DNA of 64,000 bases. Origin: Nocardioides sp. YIM 152315. GTDB taxonomy: Bacteria; Actinomycetota; Actinomycetes; Propionibacteriales; Nocardioidaceae. The notes below the pieces were generated by a model. It was not told where the DNA came from and ran no database searches. It saw only the letters and a program-made list of their open reading frames with translations. This document shows positions 51,660-61,370 of this stretch, piece after piece; the stretch's first letter is position 1; each line of letters starts with the position of its first letter. The DNA is taken from contig NZ_JARGER010000037.1 of assembly GCF_029210375.1 (NCBI RefSeq), positions 124,001 to 188,000 on the forward strand, in the 5' to 3' direction. The translations under genes and the position numbers were made by a program.

Positions 51660-52655
51660 TCAAGCGAGCCAGCGCAGCCACCGGCCGTGTCCGTGCGTCC
51701 ACGCCACCGCACGGCCGTCGACGCCCAGCACGAACCCCCGGACGTCCGGCGGCATCGCCGGACCGAGCCCGGTGACGCCCGGCAGCACCCGCGGCGCCTC
51801 GTTGCTGACCCAGCGGCACCGGCCCTCGGCCACCAGCCCGGTCATCATCGACGCGAATCGGGCGCGGTCGTCGTCGTCGAGGTAGGCGATGACGGCGCTG
51901 TGGAAGACGACCACGGTGCCGTACGCCGCGGCGGCGTCGACCAGCGCGGGCAGCTCGGTGAGCAGGTCGCCGCGCAGCAGCCGCGGCGGGTCGGCGCGCG
52001 CGACCCCGACGGCGCGGACGAGCTGGGCGCGACGTCCGTCGTCCTCCGGCCACACCAGGTTCGCGAGCCAGGCCATCTGGTCGGGGTCGGTCACGTCGAG
52101 CGGGTTGAGGTCGACGCCGGTCCGGTGGGCGACCTCGGGCAGCGCGGTCGGCAGCGGCGCCGGGCCGTCGACCCGGCAGGTCAGCTCGGGCCGGCCGGCT
52201 CCGGGTCCCCGCAGCCGGACGGTGCCGGCGTCGGTCGCCCAGGCGTAGTCGTAGCGGTCCGGGTAGAGACACAGGCCGGCACTGGGTCCGACCTCGACGA
52301 GCGCGATCGGACCCGTCGCCTCCAGCAGGTCGAACGCCGGCAGCAGCGTGGCCAGCCGGCCGACCTCGTTGGTCTGGGTCGCACGCCCCCGGATCGTGGC
52401 CTCGATGCCGCCGTCGTCGGCGAGCAGGGCGCGGCGCAGCCCGGCGTACGGACCCGGTGCGGGCACGTCGTGCCAGCGGGCGGCGGCGAAGACCAGGTTG
52501 GGCTGTCGCTTCGGCACCGGGAGGCGCTCCAGCCACGCCAGCACCTCGGGGTCGTCCGCGACACCCCGCGCCCACTCCGCGAAGCAGGGGGAGTCCGGGA
52601 CCGCGTCGGCCGCGAACTCGACGTACTGCCGCCGGGTGTCCCCGTGGACCTCCAA
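51660..52655 (-). CDS. DUF2332 family protein
   Basis: 331 residues, start TTG 52655 six bases after the aldehyde dehydrogenase stop, so translation is probably coupled. It contains a Rossmann-like methyltransferase pattern: GPIALVEVGPSAGLCLYPDR (motif I-like) and VVVFHSAVIAYLDDDDRARF. DUF2332 has no known activity; a SAM-dependent methyltransferase role is an inference from these patterns. Cytosolic. Confidence 0.82.
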   Translation of the reverse strand: MEVHGDTRRQYVEFAADAVPDSPCFAEWARGVADDPEVLAWLERLPVPKRQPNLVFAAARWHDVPAPGPYAGLRRALLADDGGIEATIRGRATQTNEVGRLATLLPAFDLLEATGPIALVEVGPSAGLCLYPDRYDYAWATDAGTVRLRGPGAGRPELTCRVDGPAPLPTALPEVAHRTGVDLNPLDVTDPDQMAWLANLVWPEDDGRRAQLVRAVGVARADPPRLLRGDLLTELPALVDAAAAYGTVVVFHSAVIAYLDDDDRARFASMMTGLVAEGRCRWVSNEAPRVLPGVTGLGPAMPPDVRGFVLGVDGRAVAWTHGHGRWLRWLA

Positions 52656-52660
52656 CGTCG

Positions 52661-54130
52661 TCAGCCGGCCGGCAGGGCGACGTACGTCGTCTCGAGGTAC
52701 TCCTCGATGCCCTCGAAGCCGCCCTCCCGCCCGAAGCCGCTGGCCTTGACGCCGCCGAACGGCGCGGCCGGGTTGGAGACCAGGCCGGTGTTGAAGCCGA
52801 CCATGCCGAAGTCCAGCGACTCCGCGACCCGGATCGTGCGGGCCAGGTCGCGGGTGTAGACGTAGGAGGAGAGGCCGTACTCGGTGTCGTTGGCCTGGCG
52901 GACCGCCTCGTCCTCGGTCTCGAACGTCGTGATCGGCGCGACCGGGCCGAAGATCTCCTGGACGTTGATCTCCGAGTCCGACGGCACGTCGAGGAGCACC
53001 GTCGGCGGGTAGAAGTAGCCGGGTCCGTCGGGGACGCTGCCGCCGACGACGACCCTCGCGCCGTCGTGCACGGCGTCGGTGACGAGCTGGCTGACGCTCT
53101 CGACGGCCTTCTCGTCGATGAGCGGACCGACGTCGACGCCCTCGTCCTGCCCACGACCGAGGCTCAGCCCGCCCATCCGCTCACCGAGCTTGTCGCCGAA
53201 CTCCTGCGCGACCGAGGAGTGCACGAGGAACCGGTTGGCGGCGGTGCACGCCTCTCCCATGTTGCGCATCTTGGCGACCATGGCGCCGTCGACGGCGGCG
53301 TCGATGTCGGCGTCCTCGAACACGATGAACGGCGCGTTGCCGCCGAGCTCCATGCTGAGCCGCTGGAGCTGGTCGGCCGACTGCCGCACCAGCACCCGGC
53401 CCACACCCGTGGACCCCGTGAAGCTCACCTTCCGCAGCCGGTCGTCGGCCTGGAGGGTCTGGCTGAGCTCGCCGGTGTGGCTGGTCGTGACCACGTTGAG
53501 CACGCCATCCGGGAGGCCGGCCTCGGTCAGCACGCCGGCGAGCGCGAGCATCGTGAGCGGCGTCTGGCTCGCCGGCTTGACCACCATCGTGCACCCCGCG
53601 GCGATCGCCGGCCCGATCTTGCGGGTGCCCATCGCGAGCGGGAAGTTCCACGGGGTGATGAACAGGCAGGGCCCGACGGGCTTCTTGATGGTCAGCAGCC
53701 TGCTGCCACCGGCGGGCGCCTGCATCCAGCGGCCGTGGATGCGCACGGCCTCCTCGGCGTACCAGCGGAAGAACTCGGCGCCGTAGGACACCTCGCCGCG
53801 GGCCTCGGCGACCGTCTTGCCCATCTCGAGGCTCATCAGGTGCGCGAACTGGTCGGCGCGGTCGGTGATCAGCCCGAACGCCGTCCGCAGGATCTCGCCG
53901 CGCTCGCGCGGCGGGGTGCGCGCCCAGGACTCCTGCGCGGCGACGGCCGCGTCGAGCGCGTCGACGGCGTCGCCCACCGAGGCGTCGGCCACGTCGGTGA
54001 GCACGGAGCCGTCGGCCGGGTCGATGACGTCGAGCCGGTCGCCGCCCTCCGCCTCGCGCCACGCACCGCCGATGTAGAGGCCACGCATGTCGGGGCCGAG
54101 CAGATCGAGTCCGTCCGTCTGAGTGCTCAT
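52661..54130 (-). CDS. NAD(P)-dependent aldehyde dehydrogenase (succinate-semialdehyde dehydrogenase-like)
   Basis: 489 residues. The catalytic glutamate is in MELGGNAPFIV, the cysteine in GEACTAANRF, and the cofactor loop in SFTGSTGVGRVL; the C-terminal PFGGVKASGFGREGG is complete. It closely follows the GabD pattern, oxidising succinic semialdehyde to succinate, though broader substrates are possible. No gabT is adjacent. Start ATG 54130; upstream DNA holds a possible small RNA gene on the other strand. Confidence 0.92.
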   Translation of the reverse strand: MSTQTDGLDLLGPDMRGLYIGGAWREAEGGDRLDVIDPADGSVLTDVADASVGDAVDALDAAVAAQESWARTPPRERGEILRTAFGLITDRADQFAHLMSLEMGKTVAEARGEVSYGAEFFRWYAEEAVRIHGRWMQAPAGGSRLLTIKKPVGPCLFITPWNFPLAMGTRKIGPAIAAGCTMVVKPASQTPLTMLALAGVLTEAGLPDGVLNVVTTSHTGELSQTLQADDRLRKVSFTGSTGVGRVLVRQSADQLQRLSMELGGNAPFIVFEDADIDAAVDGAMVAKMRNMGEACTAANRFLVHSSVAQEFGDKLGERMGGLSLGRGQDEGVDVGPLIDEKAVESVSQLVTDAVHDGARVVVGGSVPDGPGYFYPPTVLLDVPSDSEINVQEIFGPVAPITTFETEDEAVRQANDTEYGLSSYVYTRDLARTIRVAESLDFGMVGFNTGLVSNPAAPFGGVKASGFGREGGFEGIEEYLETTYVALPAG

Positions 54131-54237
54131 GGAGCCAGCCTCGCACCCGATCTGCTTGCCGCAAACCACTGACACCCTCACCACAATCGTGACAGGCTTG
54201 GAGACGTCGACTGGAGGGAGCACCTTGATGTCGGCAC

Positions 54238-54271
54238 GAGCCCCTTGCTGACCCCATGCAGCGAGGGGCTC
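54238..54271. other. stem-loop in the 54.1-54.4 kb gap
   Basis: GAGCCCCTTGCTG (54238-54250) pairs with CAGCGAGGGGCTC (54259-54271), one G-U type mismatch, loop of eight. Could be a terminator or attenuator for rightward transcription. Confidence 0.6.
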
Positions 54272-54334
54272 CTCCTTGGATGGCCCGATCCGGCGCACCC
54301 CCCTGCAGCGCAGGGATCACCAGAGCCACAGGGA

Positions 54335-54366
54335 ACGGGGCCCCGGCGTGCACGCCGGGGCCCCGT
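54335..54366. terminator. 32-bp perfect palindrome after the LuxR-ATPase gene
   Basis: The sequence from ACGGGGCCCCGGCGTG to its exact reverse complement has no spacer. It lies 19 bp past the LuxR-ATPase stop, so it probably ends that minus-strand transcript and any rightward RNA. Confidence 0.8.
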
Positions 54367-54384
54367 GTCATCTCGCACCCGGCG

Positions 54385-57093
54385 CTACTCGGCCGGTGCC
54401 GGCACCAGCAGGGTCGCGAGCTGGGTGCGGGAGCGTACGTCGAGCTTGCGGTAGATCCGGGTCAGCGCGGCCTCGACGGTCTTGACGGAGAGGTGCAGCC
54501 GCTCGGCGATCTGCCGGTTGGACGAGCCCTGGCAGACCAGCTGGGCGATCCGGGCCTCGGTGTCGGTGAGGCGGCCGAGCATCGGGTCGCCGGCGCTGGC
54601 GACCGGGTCCGGGGCGAGCTCGGCGCGCACCTCGGTCAGCCACGGCTCCGCGTGCAGCTCGGCGAAGACCGCCTCGGCCGCCTCGAGTGTGGCGCGAGCG
54701 GCGGCCGCCCGGCGGGCGCGGCGCTCGACGTGGGCGCGAGTCAGCAGCAGGCGACCCAGGTCGACGCGCATCCCGACGTCGGCACAGACCTTCACCGCCC
54801 TCTCGATCAGGTGCACCGCCGCGTCGAGGTCACCCGTGGCGCAGAGCAGCTCGGCCTCGGCGCGGTCCAGCTGCGCACCCGCGCCCTCGGTCCCCGACCT
54901 GCCGTCGAGTGCCGCGCGTGCCTGCGCCAACACCGCGGCGGCGTCCTCCGGCGCGCCCAGCGCGACCAGCGCCGACACGAGCTCGGGCTGCCAGCGGTTG
55001 ACCGTGGGGTCGCTGATGCCGTGCGTCTGCTCGATCCGGCGGATCCGTTCGAGGCTCGCCCGGGCGGCTGCCGCGTCGCCGCTGCGGAGCTCCGCCTGGC
55101 CGAGCACGAGGAGGTGGCGCTGCAGGTAGCGGGTGTCGCCCCGCTCCTCGGCGGCGAGGGCCCCACGCTCGGCGAGGGTCCGGGCCGTCCCGAGATCCCC
55201 GCCGGCCAGCTCCGCGAGCGCGCTGATGAACCAGCCCGTGTGCGGGTCGAGCCCGAACTCCTCGCCGACCTGGGCGGCCCGCGCGGCGTACGCCATCGCC
55301 TCGCGGCAGCGCCCGACCCGCACGCCCACCTCGACGAGGCAGCGCAGCACGTGGACCTGGTCCATGCCCGCACCGCGCTCGACCCGGGCGAGCATGGCGA
55401 GGAAGGCGGCCCACGCCTCCTCGAGCCGATCGTCGTAGAGCGCGAAGCGGGCGGCGATGTACGCCGGCGACGTGTGGGTCAGCCCCGGCTGCGCCGGCGC
55501 GGTCGGCGGCACGAGCGCGAGCGCGGCCGCGAGATGGTCGTCGTGGGTGCCGGCGCCGGTCCAGCGGGCCGCGACCGCCAGGGTGGTCAGCGCCGACGCC
55601 TCCGCGACCCGGTCGCCGGCGCAGCGGAAGAGGCCGGCGGCCCGCTCCGCCAGCCGCGAGGACTCTGCTGGGCGCGACTCCATCAGCGCGACCCGCGACC
55701 GCTGCAGCAGCACCATCGCCACCAGCCGATCGTCCTCGCCGGCGTCGGTCAACGCGGCGGTGAGCACCTCGTCCATGGCGGCGACCCCGGAGCCGGCGAG
55801 CTCCGGCAGCGCCAACCGCACCCGCACCATCTGCGCGGGGCAGGCGTCCTCGCGCAGGAAGTCGTCGAGCGCGCGGTGCACGAGGTCCGCGTGGTTGCCG
55901 GGCGCCCCGGTCTCGACGGCGGTCGCGAGCCACTCCACGCGCTCGGTGAGCAGCTCGGCGGGCGCCCGGTCGGCCGCGAGGAGGTAGAGCTCGGTGGCGA
56001 TCGACCGGTGGCCGGCGGTCGCCGACGCCCGTGCGGCCACGGCCACCTCGCGGGCGAGCGCTGCGTCGGGCCGCGGGTCGGCGAGCGCGTCGTGCCGCAC
56101 TCGCTCGGCCGTGCCTGGTGCGACCTCGGCGAGGGTGCGGTGCCACGCGGCGCGGCGAACCGCCGGCGTCGCCTCGCTCACCACCCGGCCGAGCTCGGTC
56201 GGCGCGAAGCGCAGCGTGTCTCCCGCCCGGGTCAGCAGCCCGGCCTCGGCCGCGGCGCGCACGTGGGCCTCGGCCTCGACCCGGCCGGCCCGCTCGAGCT
56301 GGCGCACGGTCGGCCGGTGCAGCAGCGCGGCGACCGAGAGGGTGGTGCGGACCTCGTGGTCCTGGGCGAGGAACCGGTCGCGCAGCACCCGTTCGAGGCT
56401 GGCGGGCAGCGGGGTGGGCCGGCCCAGCAGCAGCGGCTGCTCCCGGGCGGCGCCGCCGAGCGCGAGCGCCAGTGACGGCAGCCCGCCGGACTCGACGTGG
56501 AGCCGCTGCGCGACGTGGGCGGGTACGCCGTGCGCGGCGAGCAGCTCGATCATCTCGGCGGCGTCGAGCGGCGGCACCTCCAGCTCGTGCAGGTCCGAGA
56601 GGTCGATGCCTCGGTCGGGCTCCGGCACCGGGCCTACGGTGGCGACGAGCCCGACCCGCGACGCGACGCGGCGTCGGCCGTAGCCGATGACGCAGGCCGA
56701 GTGCGGGTCGAGCCACTGGGCGTCGTCGAGCAGGACCAGCACCGGACGGGTGCGGGACGCCTCGTCGAGCAGCGCGCGGAAGCGGCCGCACAGCGCGCTG
56801 CGCAGCCGGTCGTCCTCGACCGGCGCCGCGAGCGCCGGCAGGGTGCCGCGCAGGTCGACGGGCAGCTGGTCGACCAGGTCCTGGAGCGCGGCGTACGGCA
56901 GTCCGTGCTCGGCGGGAGCGCCGTTGGCCCGGAGCACGAGGGCGTCGTGGCGCTCGCGGTGGCCCTCCTCCAGCGCGTCGAGGAGGGCGCTCTTGCCGAT
57001 CCCCGCGGGTCCGCGCGGGGCGACAGCTGCTCCCTGCGTCAGCAGGGTGCTTACCTCTGTGAGCAGGGTGAGGCGACCCACTACCCGAGCCAT
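54385..57093 (-). CDS. large LuxR-family ATPase regulator (LAL type)
   Basis: 902 residues. Walker A GPAGIGKSALLDAL near the N terminus and Walker B VLVLLDDAQWLD form the STAND/AAA-16 ATPase; a long TPR-like helical region (about 330-830) follows; the C-terminal LuxR HTH is LTDTEARIAQLVCQGSSNRQ then IAERLHLSVKTVEAALTRIY. Such regulators integrate a small-molecule signal with ATP binding. Target genes are not known; the neighbouring EF-G2 gene is divergent. TAGCCT (57108-57103) lies nine bases before ATG 57093. Confidence 0.92.
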   Translation of the reverse strand: MARVVGRLTLLTEVSTLLTQGAAVAPRGPAGIGKSALLDALEEGHRERHDALVLRANGAPAEHGLPYAALQDLVDQLPVDLRGTLPALAAPVEDDRLRSALCGRFRALLDEASRTRPVLVLLDDAQWLDPHSACVIGYGRRRVASRVGLVATVGPVPEPDRGIDLSDLHELEVPPLDAAEMIELLAAHGVPAHVAQRLHVESGGLPSLALALGGAAREQPLLLGRPTPLPASLERVLRDRFLAQDHEVRTTLSVAALLHRPTVRQLERAGRVEAEAHVRAAAEAGLLTRAGDTLRFAPTELGRVVSEATPAVRRAAWHRTLAEVAPGTAERVRHDALADPRPDAALAREVAVAARASATAGHRSIATELYLLAADRAPAELLTERVEWLATAVETGAPGNHADLVHRALDDFLREDACPAQMVRVRLALPELAGSGVAAMDEVLTAALTDAGEDDRLVAMVLLQRSRVALMESRPAESSRLAERAAGLFRCAGDRVAEASALTTLAVAARWTGAGTHDDHLAAALALVPPTAPAQPGLTHTSPAYIAARFALYDDRLEEAWAAFLAMLARVERGAGMDQVHVLRCLVEVGVRVGRCREAMAYAARAAQVGEEFGLDPHTGWFISALAELAGGDLGTARTLAERGALAAEERGDTRYLQRHLLVLGQAELRSGDAAAARASLERIRRIEQTHGISDPTVNRWQPELVSALVALGAPEDAAAVLAQARAALDGRSGTEGAGAQLDRAEAELLCATGDLDAAVHLIERAVKVCADVGMRVDLGRLLLTRAHVERRARRAAAARATLEAAEAVFAELHAEPWLTEVRAELAPDPVASAGDPMLGRLTDTEARIAQLVCQGSSNRQIAERLHLSVKTVEAALTRIYRKLDVRSRTQLATLLVPAPAE

Positions 57094-57242
57094 GGAGCCC
57101 TCAGGCTAGACCGAGGAATCCGTGCCCGACAGCCCCTTGTGCCCGCGCGCGTTCAGGAGTTCTCTCGGACCAGGGGTCGGCGGGCGGCCCCCGGTGTAGA
57201 CGTCAGCAGACACACCAGCGCGGACGGCAGGAGGTGTCGGCG

Positions 57243-59339
57243 ATGGCCGACAAGGGCAACCGGAGAGCGTCGGGGCAAGATCTGGGGGCGAGCAGCCCGG
57301 ACCGGATCAGGAACGTGGTGCTCGTGGGCCCGGCGGGGTCCGGCAAGACCACGCTGGCCGAGACCCTGCTCGCCGCCTCGGGCGCGATCCCCCGCGCCGG
57401 CTCCGTGCGCGACGGCACCACCGTCTGCGACCACGAGGAGTCCGAGCACGCCCACGGTCGCACCATCTCGCTCGCGGTCGCCCCGCTCGTCCATGAGGGC
57501 ACCAAGGTCAACCTCGTCGACACTCCCGGGTACGCCGACTTCGTCGGTGAGCTGCGCGCCGGCCTGCGCGCCGCCGACTGCGCGCTGTTCGTGATCGCGG
57601 CCAACGAGGCGGTCGACGACGGCACCCGGTCGCTGTGGCGCGAGTGCGCGAGCATCGGGATGCCGCGGGCCGTGGTGATCACCAAGCTCGACCAGGCCCG
57701 GGCCGACTACGAGGGGCTGCTGATGCAGGCGCAGGACGCCTTCGGCGACCGGGTGATGCCGCTCTTCGTGCCGGTCCGCCGGGGCGACGAGGTCGTGGCG
57801 CTGACGGGCCTCCTCGCGCCGAGCGAGGAGGCCGAGGCGACCGGCCTGCGCGGTGACCTGATCGAGGCCGTCATCGAGGAGTCCGAGGACGAGACCCTCA
57901 TGGACCGCTACGTCGGTGGGGAGGAGATCGACGAGAAGGTGCTGGTCGACGACCTCGAGCGGGCGGTCGCGCGCGCGACGTTCTTCCCGGTGGTCCCGGT
58001 CTGCTCCACCACCGGTGTCGGCTGCGACGAGCTGCTCGATCTCGCGGTCCGCGGCTTCCCGTCGCCCGCCGAGCACCCCTCCCCCGACGTCTTCCTGCCC
58101 TCGGGCGCCACGGCCGACGCGATCTCCTGCGACCCGGACGGACCGCTGGTCGCCGAGGTCGTGAAGACGACCAGCGACCCCTATGTCGGACGGCTCAGCC
58201 TGGTGCGCGTCTTCTCGGGCACGCTCGCCGCGGACCAGTCGGTGCACGTGTCCGGCCACTTCTCGTCGTTCTTCGGGGAGTCCTCCGGCCACCCCGACCA
58301 CGACGAGGACGAGAAGATCGGCGCGCTCGCCCACGTCCTCGGCAAGTCCCAGGCGCCGGCCGGCGGCGTCGTCGCCGGCGACATCTGCGCGATCGGGCGC
58401 CTCTCCCGGGCCGAGACCGGAGACACCCTCTCCGCGGTCGACGACCCCCGCGTGCTGCGGCCCTGGTCGATGCCCGAGCCGCTGCTGCCGGTCGCCATCG
58501 TCGCCCGCAGCAAGGCCGACGAGGACAAGCTCTCCCAGGCGCTCGCCCGGGTCGCCGCCGAGGACCCCTCCCTGCGCGTCGAGAACAACGCCGAGACCCA
58601 CCAGCTCGTGCTGTGGTGCATGGGCGAGTCCCACGCCGAGGTGACGCTGGAGCGGCTCACCGAGCGGTACGGCGTACACGTCGACCAGGAGCCGTTCGTG
58701 GTCTCCCTGCGCGAGACGTTCGCGGGTCGCGCCGGTGGCCTCGGGCGGCACGTCAAGCAGTCCGGTGGCCACGGTCAGTACGCCGTCTGCCACATCGAGG
58801 TCGAGCCCCTGCCCGAGGGCAGCGGCTTCGAGTTCGTCGACAAGGTCGTCGGCGGCGCGGTGCCGCGACAGTTCATCCCCAGCGTCGAGAAGGGCGTGCG
58901 CACCCAGATGCAGAAGGGCGTGCGGCTCGGCCACCCGGTCGTCGACGTGCGCGTCACCCTCACCGACGGCAAGGCGCACAGCGTCGACTCCTCCGACATG
59001 GCCTTCCAGACCGCCGGCGCGCTCGCGCTGCGGGAGGCCGCGGCGGCCACCACCGTCACGATCCTCGAGCCCTACGACACCGTCACCGTCGTCGTACCCG
59101 ACGAGCTGGTCGGTCCTGTGATGAGCGACCTCTCCGCCCGCCGCGGCCGGCTGCTCGGCACCGACAAGGTCGGCGAGGACCGGACGTCCGTGCAGGCCGC
59201 CGTGCCGCAGACGGAGCTGGTGCGCTACGCCGTCGACCTGCGCTCGGCGACCCACGGCGCCGGCGTCTTCACCCGCACCTTCGCCCACTTCGAGCCCATG
59301 CCCGAGGAGGTCGCCCGCACCGTCGACCCGCGGGAGTGA
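57243..59339 (+). CDS. fusA2: elongation factor G-like protein EF-G2
   Basis: 698 residues from ATG 57243, which has AGGAGG (57229-57234) eight bases upstream; GTG 57234 is less likely. G1 GPAGSGKTT, G3 DTPGYADF and G4 TKLD replace the usual EF-G forms (NKxD to TKLD), and the effector segment reads EHAHGRTISL instead of RGITI. Domains II-V follow, including GGLGRHVKQSGGHGQYA. It matches the actinobacterial EF-G2 (FusA2) group, which binds GTP but does not replace EF-G in translation. Function open. Confidence 0.9.
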   Translation: MADKGNRRASGQDLGASSPDRIRNVVLVGPAGSGKTTLAETLLAASGAIPRAGSVRDGTTVCDHEESEHAHGRTISLAVAPLVHEGTKVNLVDTPGYADFVGELRAGLRAADCALFVIAANEAVDDGTRSLWRECASIGMPRAVVITKLDQARADYEGLLMQAQDAFGDRVMPLFVPVRRGDEVVALTGLLAPSEEAEATGLRGDLIEAVIEESEDETLMDRYVGGEEIDEKVLVDDLERAVARATFFPVVPVCSTTGVGCDELLDLAVRGFPSPAEHPSPDVFLPSGATADAISCDPDGPLVAEVVKTTSDPYVGRLSLVRVFSGTLAADQSVHVSGHFSSFFGESSGHPDHDEDEKIGALAHVLGKSQAPAGGVVAGDICAIGRLSRAETGDTLSAVDDPRVLRPWSMPEPLLPVAIVARSKADEDKLSQALARVAAEDPSLRVENNAETHQLVLWCMGESHAEVTLERLTERYGVHVDQEPFVVSLRETFAGRAGGLGRHVKQSGGHGQYAVCHIEVEPLPEGSGFEFVDKVVGGAVPRQFIPSVEKGVRTQMQKGVRLGHPVVDVRVTLTDGKAHSVDSSDMAFQTAGALALREAAAATTVTILEPYDTVTVVVPDELVGPVMSDLSARRGRLLGTDKVGEDRTSVQAAVPQTELVRYAVDLRSATHGAGVFTRTFAHFEPMPEEVARTVDPRE

Positions 59340-59367
59340 GGTCAACGGCCGTTGCGGGCGCGCCTGC

Positions 59368-59434
59368 GGGATAGCCAGCGACAGGGTGGTCGTCCCGAGA
59401 CCCCGGGGACAGCCATCTCGTCACTGGCTATCCC
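59368..59434. terminator. inverted repeat between EF-G2 and PBP genes
   Basis: GGGATAGCCAG (59368-59378) pairs with CTGGCTATCCC (59424-59434). The PBP stop codon TAG lies inside the right arm. The genes are convergent, so a bidirectional terminator is likely. The outer ends GGGATAG/CTATCCC are shared with 1977-2043. Confidence 0.75.
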
Positions 59435-61317
59435 CGAGACCGCAGGAACTGCTCCAGGATCGGCCCGGCGGTGCCGGAGCCCGACGCGCCCTCGTCGACG
59501 TACACCGCCACGGCGAGGTCGTCGTGGGCCGCGACCATCCAGGCGTGCAGGAGGACCTTGCCGTCGCGCTCGAACTCGGCGGTGCCGGTCTTCGCGATCA
59601 CCGGGCCACCGGGCACGTCGAGCAGGCCACGACCGCTGCCGGAGGTGACGACGCCGCGCAGCATGGTCCGCAGCGCGGTCACCTCCTGCCTGCTCAGCGG
59701 CGACGCCTCGGCCGGCACGGAGACGTCGACCCCCTTCACGAGTCGGGGGACGACCGTCTGCCCGGACTGGATCGAGGCCATCACCGTCGCCATCGCCATG
59801 GGCGAGGCGAGGATGCCGCCCTGACCGATCATGTCGGCGGCGGCCTCGGTCTCGGACTCCGGTGCGGGCACCTGGCCGAAGTACGCCGGGAATCCCAGGT
59901 CGTGGTCGATCCCCAGGCCGAGCGAGGCGGCGGCGCCGGCGAGGTCGCCGTCGGAGAGCTTGTCGGCGTTGGCGATGAACGCGGTGTTGCACGAGTTCGC
60001 GACCGCCACGCTGAGCGGGATGTCGCCGAGGGCGCCGCTCGGGTAGTCGTCGTAGTTCTCGAACGGCTTGCCGTCGACGACGACCTCCCGGGTGCACGGC
60101 ACCACCGTCTGCGGGGTGAGCCCGGCCCGCAGCAGCGCGAGGCTGCTCACGGTCTTGAACGTCGACCCGGGGGCCGCCTGACCGTACGTCGCGAAGTTGT
60201 AGCCGTTCGTGCCCGGCCCGTTGGCGGCGGCGAGGATGTGCCCGTCGGAGGGACGGATCGCGACGAGCGCGCTCGCCGGGCCGACGTTCGCGAGCGCTGC
60301 CTCCGCGGCCTGCTGCGCCTCGAGGTCCAGGGTGATCTCGAGCGGCCGGCCGGGCTGGGCGTCGACCCGGTAGAGCTCGCGCTCCTTCCCGTCGGACGCG
60401 ACCGCGTTGACCACGACGCCGTCGACGCCGCGGAGCTGCTCGTCGTAGCGAGCCTGGAGCCCCGACAGGCCGGCCTGGTCGCCGACCTCGTAGCGGTCGG
60501 GGTGCTCGTCGATCATCTCCGCGGTGACGTCGCCGACCGTCCCGAGGATCGGCAGCGCGAAGTCGCGACTGGGTCCGAGCGGGATGTCGTCGGCGATCGC
60601 CACGGCGCCCTTGATGCCCGCGTAGCCCTGCGCGACGGCGCCCGGCACGTCGTCCTTGCGGATCACGATCGCCTCGACGAACGCCTTGTCGCCCGCCGCC
60701 TCGACCCGCTTGGCGTACGCCGCGGCGTCGATGTCCAGCAGCTGCGCGAGCTGCAGCGCGGACTGCCCGGCCCGCGCCTTCGGCACCTGCGACCGGTCGA
60801 TGCCGAAGCGGGTCACGGACCGGTCGGTCACGATGGTGTCGCCCCTGTTGCCGAGGATGAGGCCTCGGTCGCCGGTGATCGGCGTGAGGTCGAGAACGGT
60901 CCCCGACTGGAGGGACGGCTCGACGAGCGTGCGGTCCCACGCGACCTGCCACTCGTCGTCGACGAGGTCCATCTCGGCCTCGGTCGTGTAGCTCCACTCC
61001 TCACCGCCGACCGGCCACATCCAGGCCAGGGTCGCGGTGGCCGAGTCGCCCTCGTCGCCCTCCTGGACGTCGCCCGCCGCAACCGTCGGCGTCAGGTCGC
61101 CCATGCCGTCGACGACCTCGGCGTACTCGTCGGCCACGCCGGCCTCGTCGCGATCGGCGGCGAGGCCGACCGCGGAGAAGTCACCCGACACGAACGCCTC
61201 GGCCAGCGCGTCGGCGGCTTCCTCGGGATCGGGTCCGGAGCCTTCGTCGGACCCGCTGCAGGCGACGAGGGAGCTGGCGGCCAGCGCGAGGGTGACGACG
61301 GAGATCAGTGAACGCAC
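59428..61317 (-). CDS. penicillin-binding lipoprotein (class B transpeptidase)
   Basis: 629 residues from GTG 61317 ([20 protein letters not shown]), whose cysteine at position 20 is a lipobox. An NTF2-like MecA_N domain (about 30-150) and a PBP dimerisation region precede the transpeptidase. Active-site motifs are PGSTFK (SxxK), NSCN (SxN) and AKTGT (KTG). It resembles Pbp-lipo (Rv2864c) of mycobacteria, a septal or elongation cross-linking enzyme with low beta-lactam affinity. TAGAAC seven bases upstream supports this start over ATG 61374. Confidence 0.92.
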   Translation of the reverse strand: MRSLISVVTLALAASSLVACSGSDEGSGPDPEEAADALAEAFVSGDFSAVGLAADRDEAGVADEYAEVVDGMGDLTPTVAAGDVQEGDEGDSATATLAWMWPVGGEEWSYTTEAEMDLVDDEWQVAWDRTLVEPSLQSGTVLDLTPITGDRGLILGNRGDTIVTDRSVTRFGIDRSQVPKARAGQSALQLAQLLDIDAAAYAKRVEAAGDKAFVEAIVIRKDDVPGAVAQGYAGIKGAVAIADDIPLGPSRDFALPILGTVGDVTAEMIDEHPDRYEVGDQAGLSGLQARYDEQLRGVDGVVVNAVASDGKERELYRVDAQPGRPLEITLDLEAQQAAEAALANVGPASALVAIRPSDGHILAAANGPGTNGYNFATYGQAAPGSTFKTVSSLALLRAGLTPQTVVPCTREVVVDGKPFENYDDYPSGALGDIPLSVAVANSCNTAFIANADKLSDGDLAGAAASLGLGIDHDLGFPAYFGQVPAPESETEAAADMIGQGGILASPMAMATVMASIQSGQTVVPRLVKGVDVSVPAEASPLSRQEVTALRTMLRGVVTSGSGRGLLDVPGGPVIAKTGTAEFERDGKVLLHAWMVAAHDDLAVAVYVDEGASGSGTAGPILEQFLRSRG

Positions 61318-61370
61318 GACGTCGGTTCTACCAGCCTCCCCCGACGCGTCCGGGCACCGCTCTCGGGGCG

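Larger units (their letters stand above)
54205..54370 (+). ncRNA. candidate small RNA with micro-ORF and two hairpins
   Basis: Rightward promoter elements CTGACA (54169-54174), 18-bp spacer, CAGGCT (54193-54198) would start an RNA near 54205. It has a good ribosome site GGAGGGAG before ATG 54228, a seven-residue frame MSARAPC ending at 54251, then a stem-loop (54238-54271) that overlaps that frame, and ends at a 32-bp perfect palindrome. No gene follows on this strand. Coding or regulatory role is unknown; it may also be an antisense RNA to nothing in view. Confidence 0.3.
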
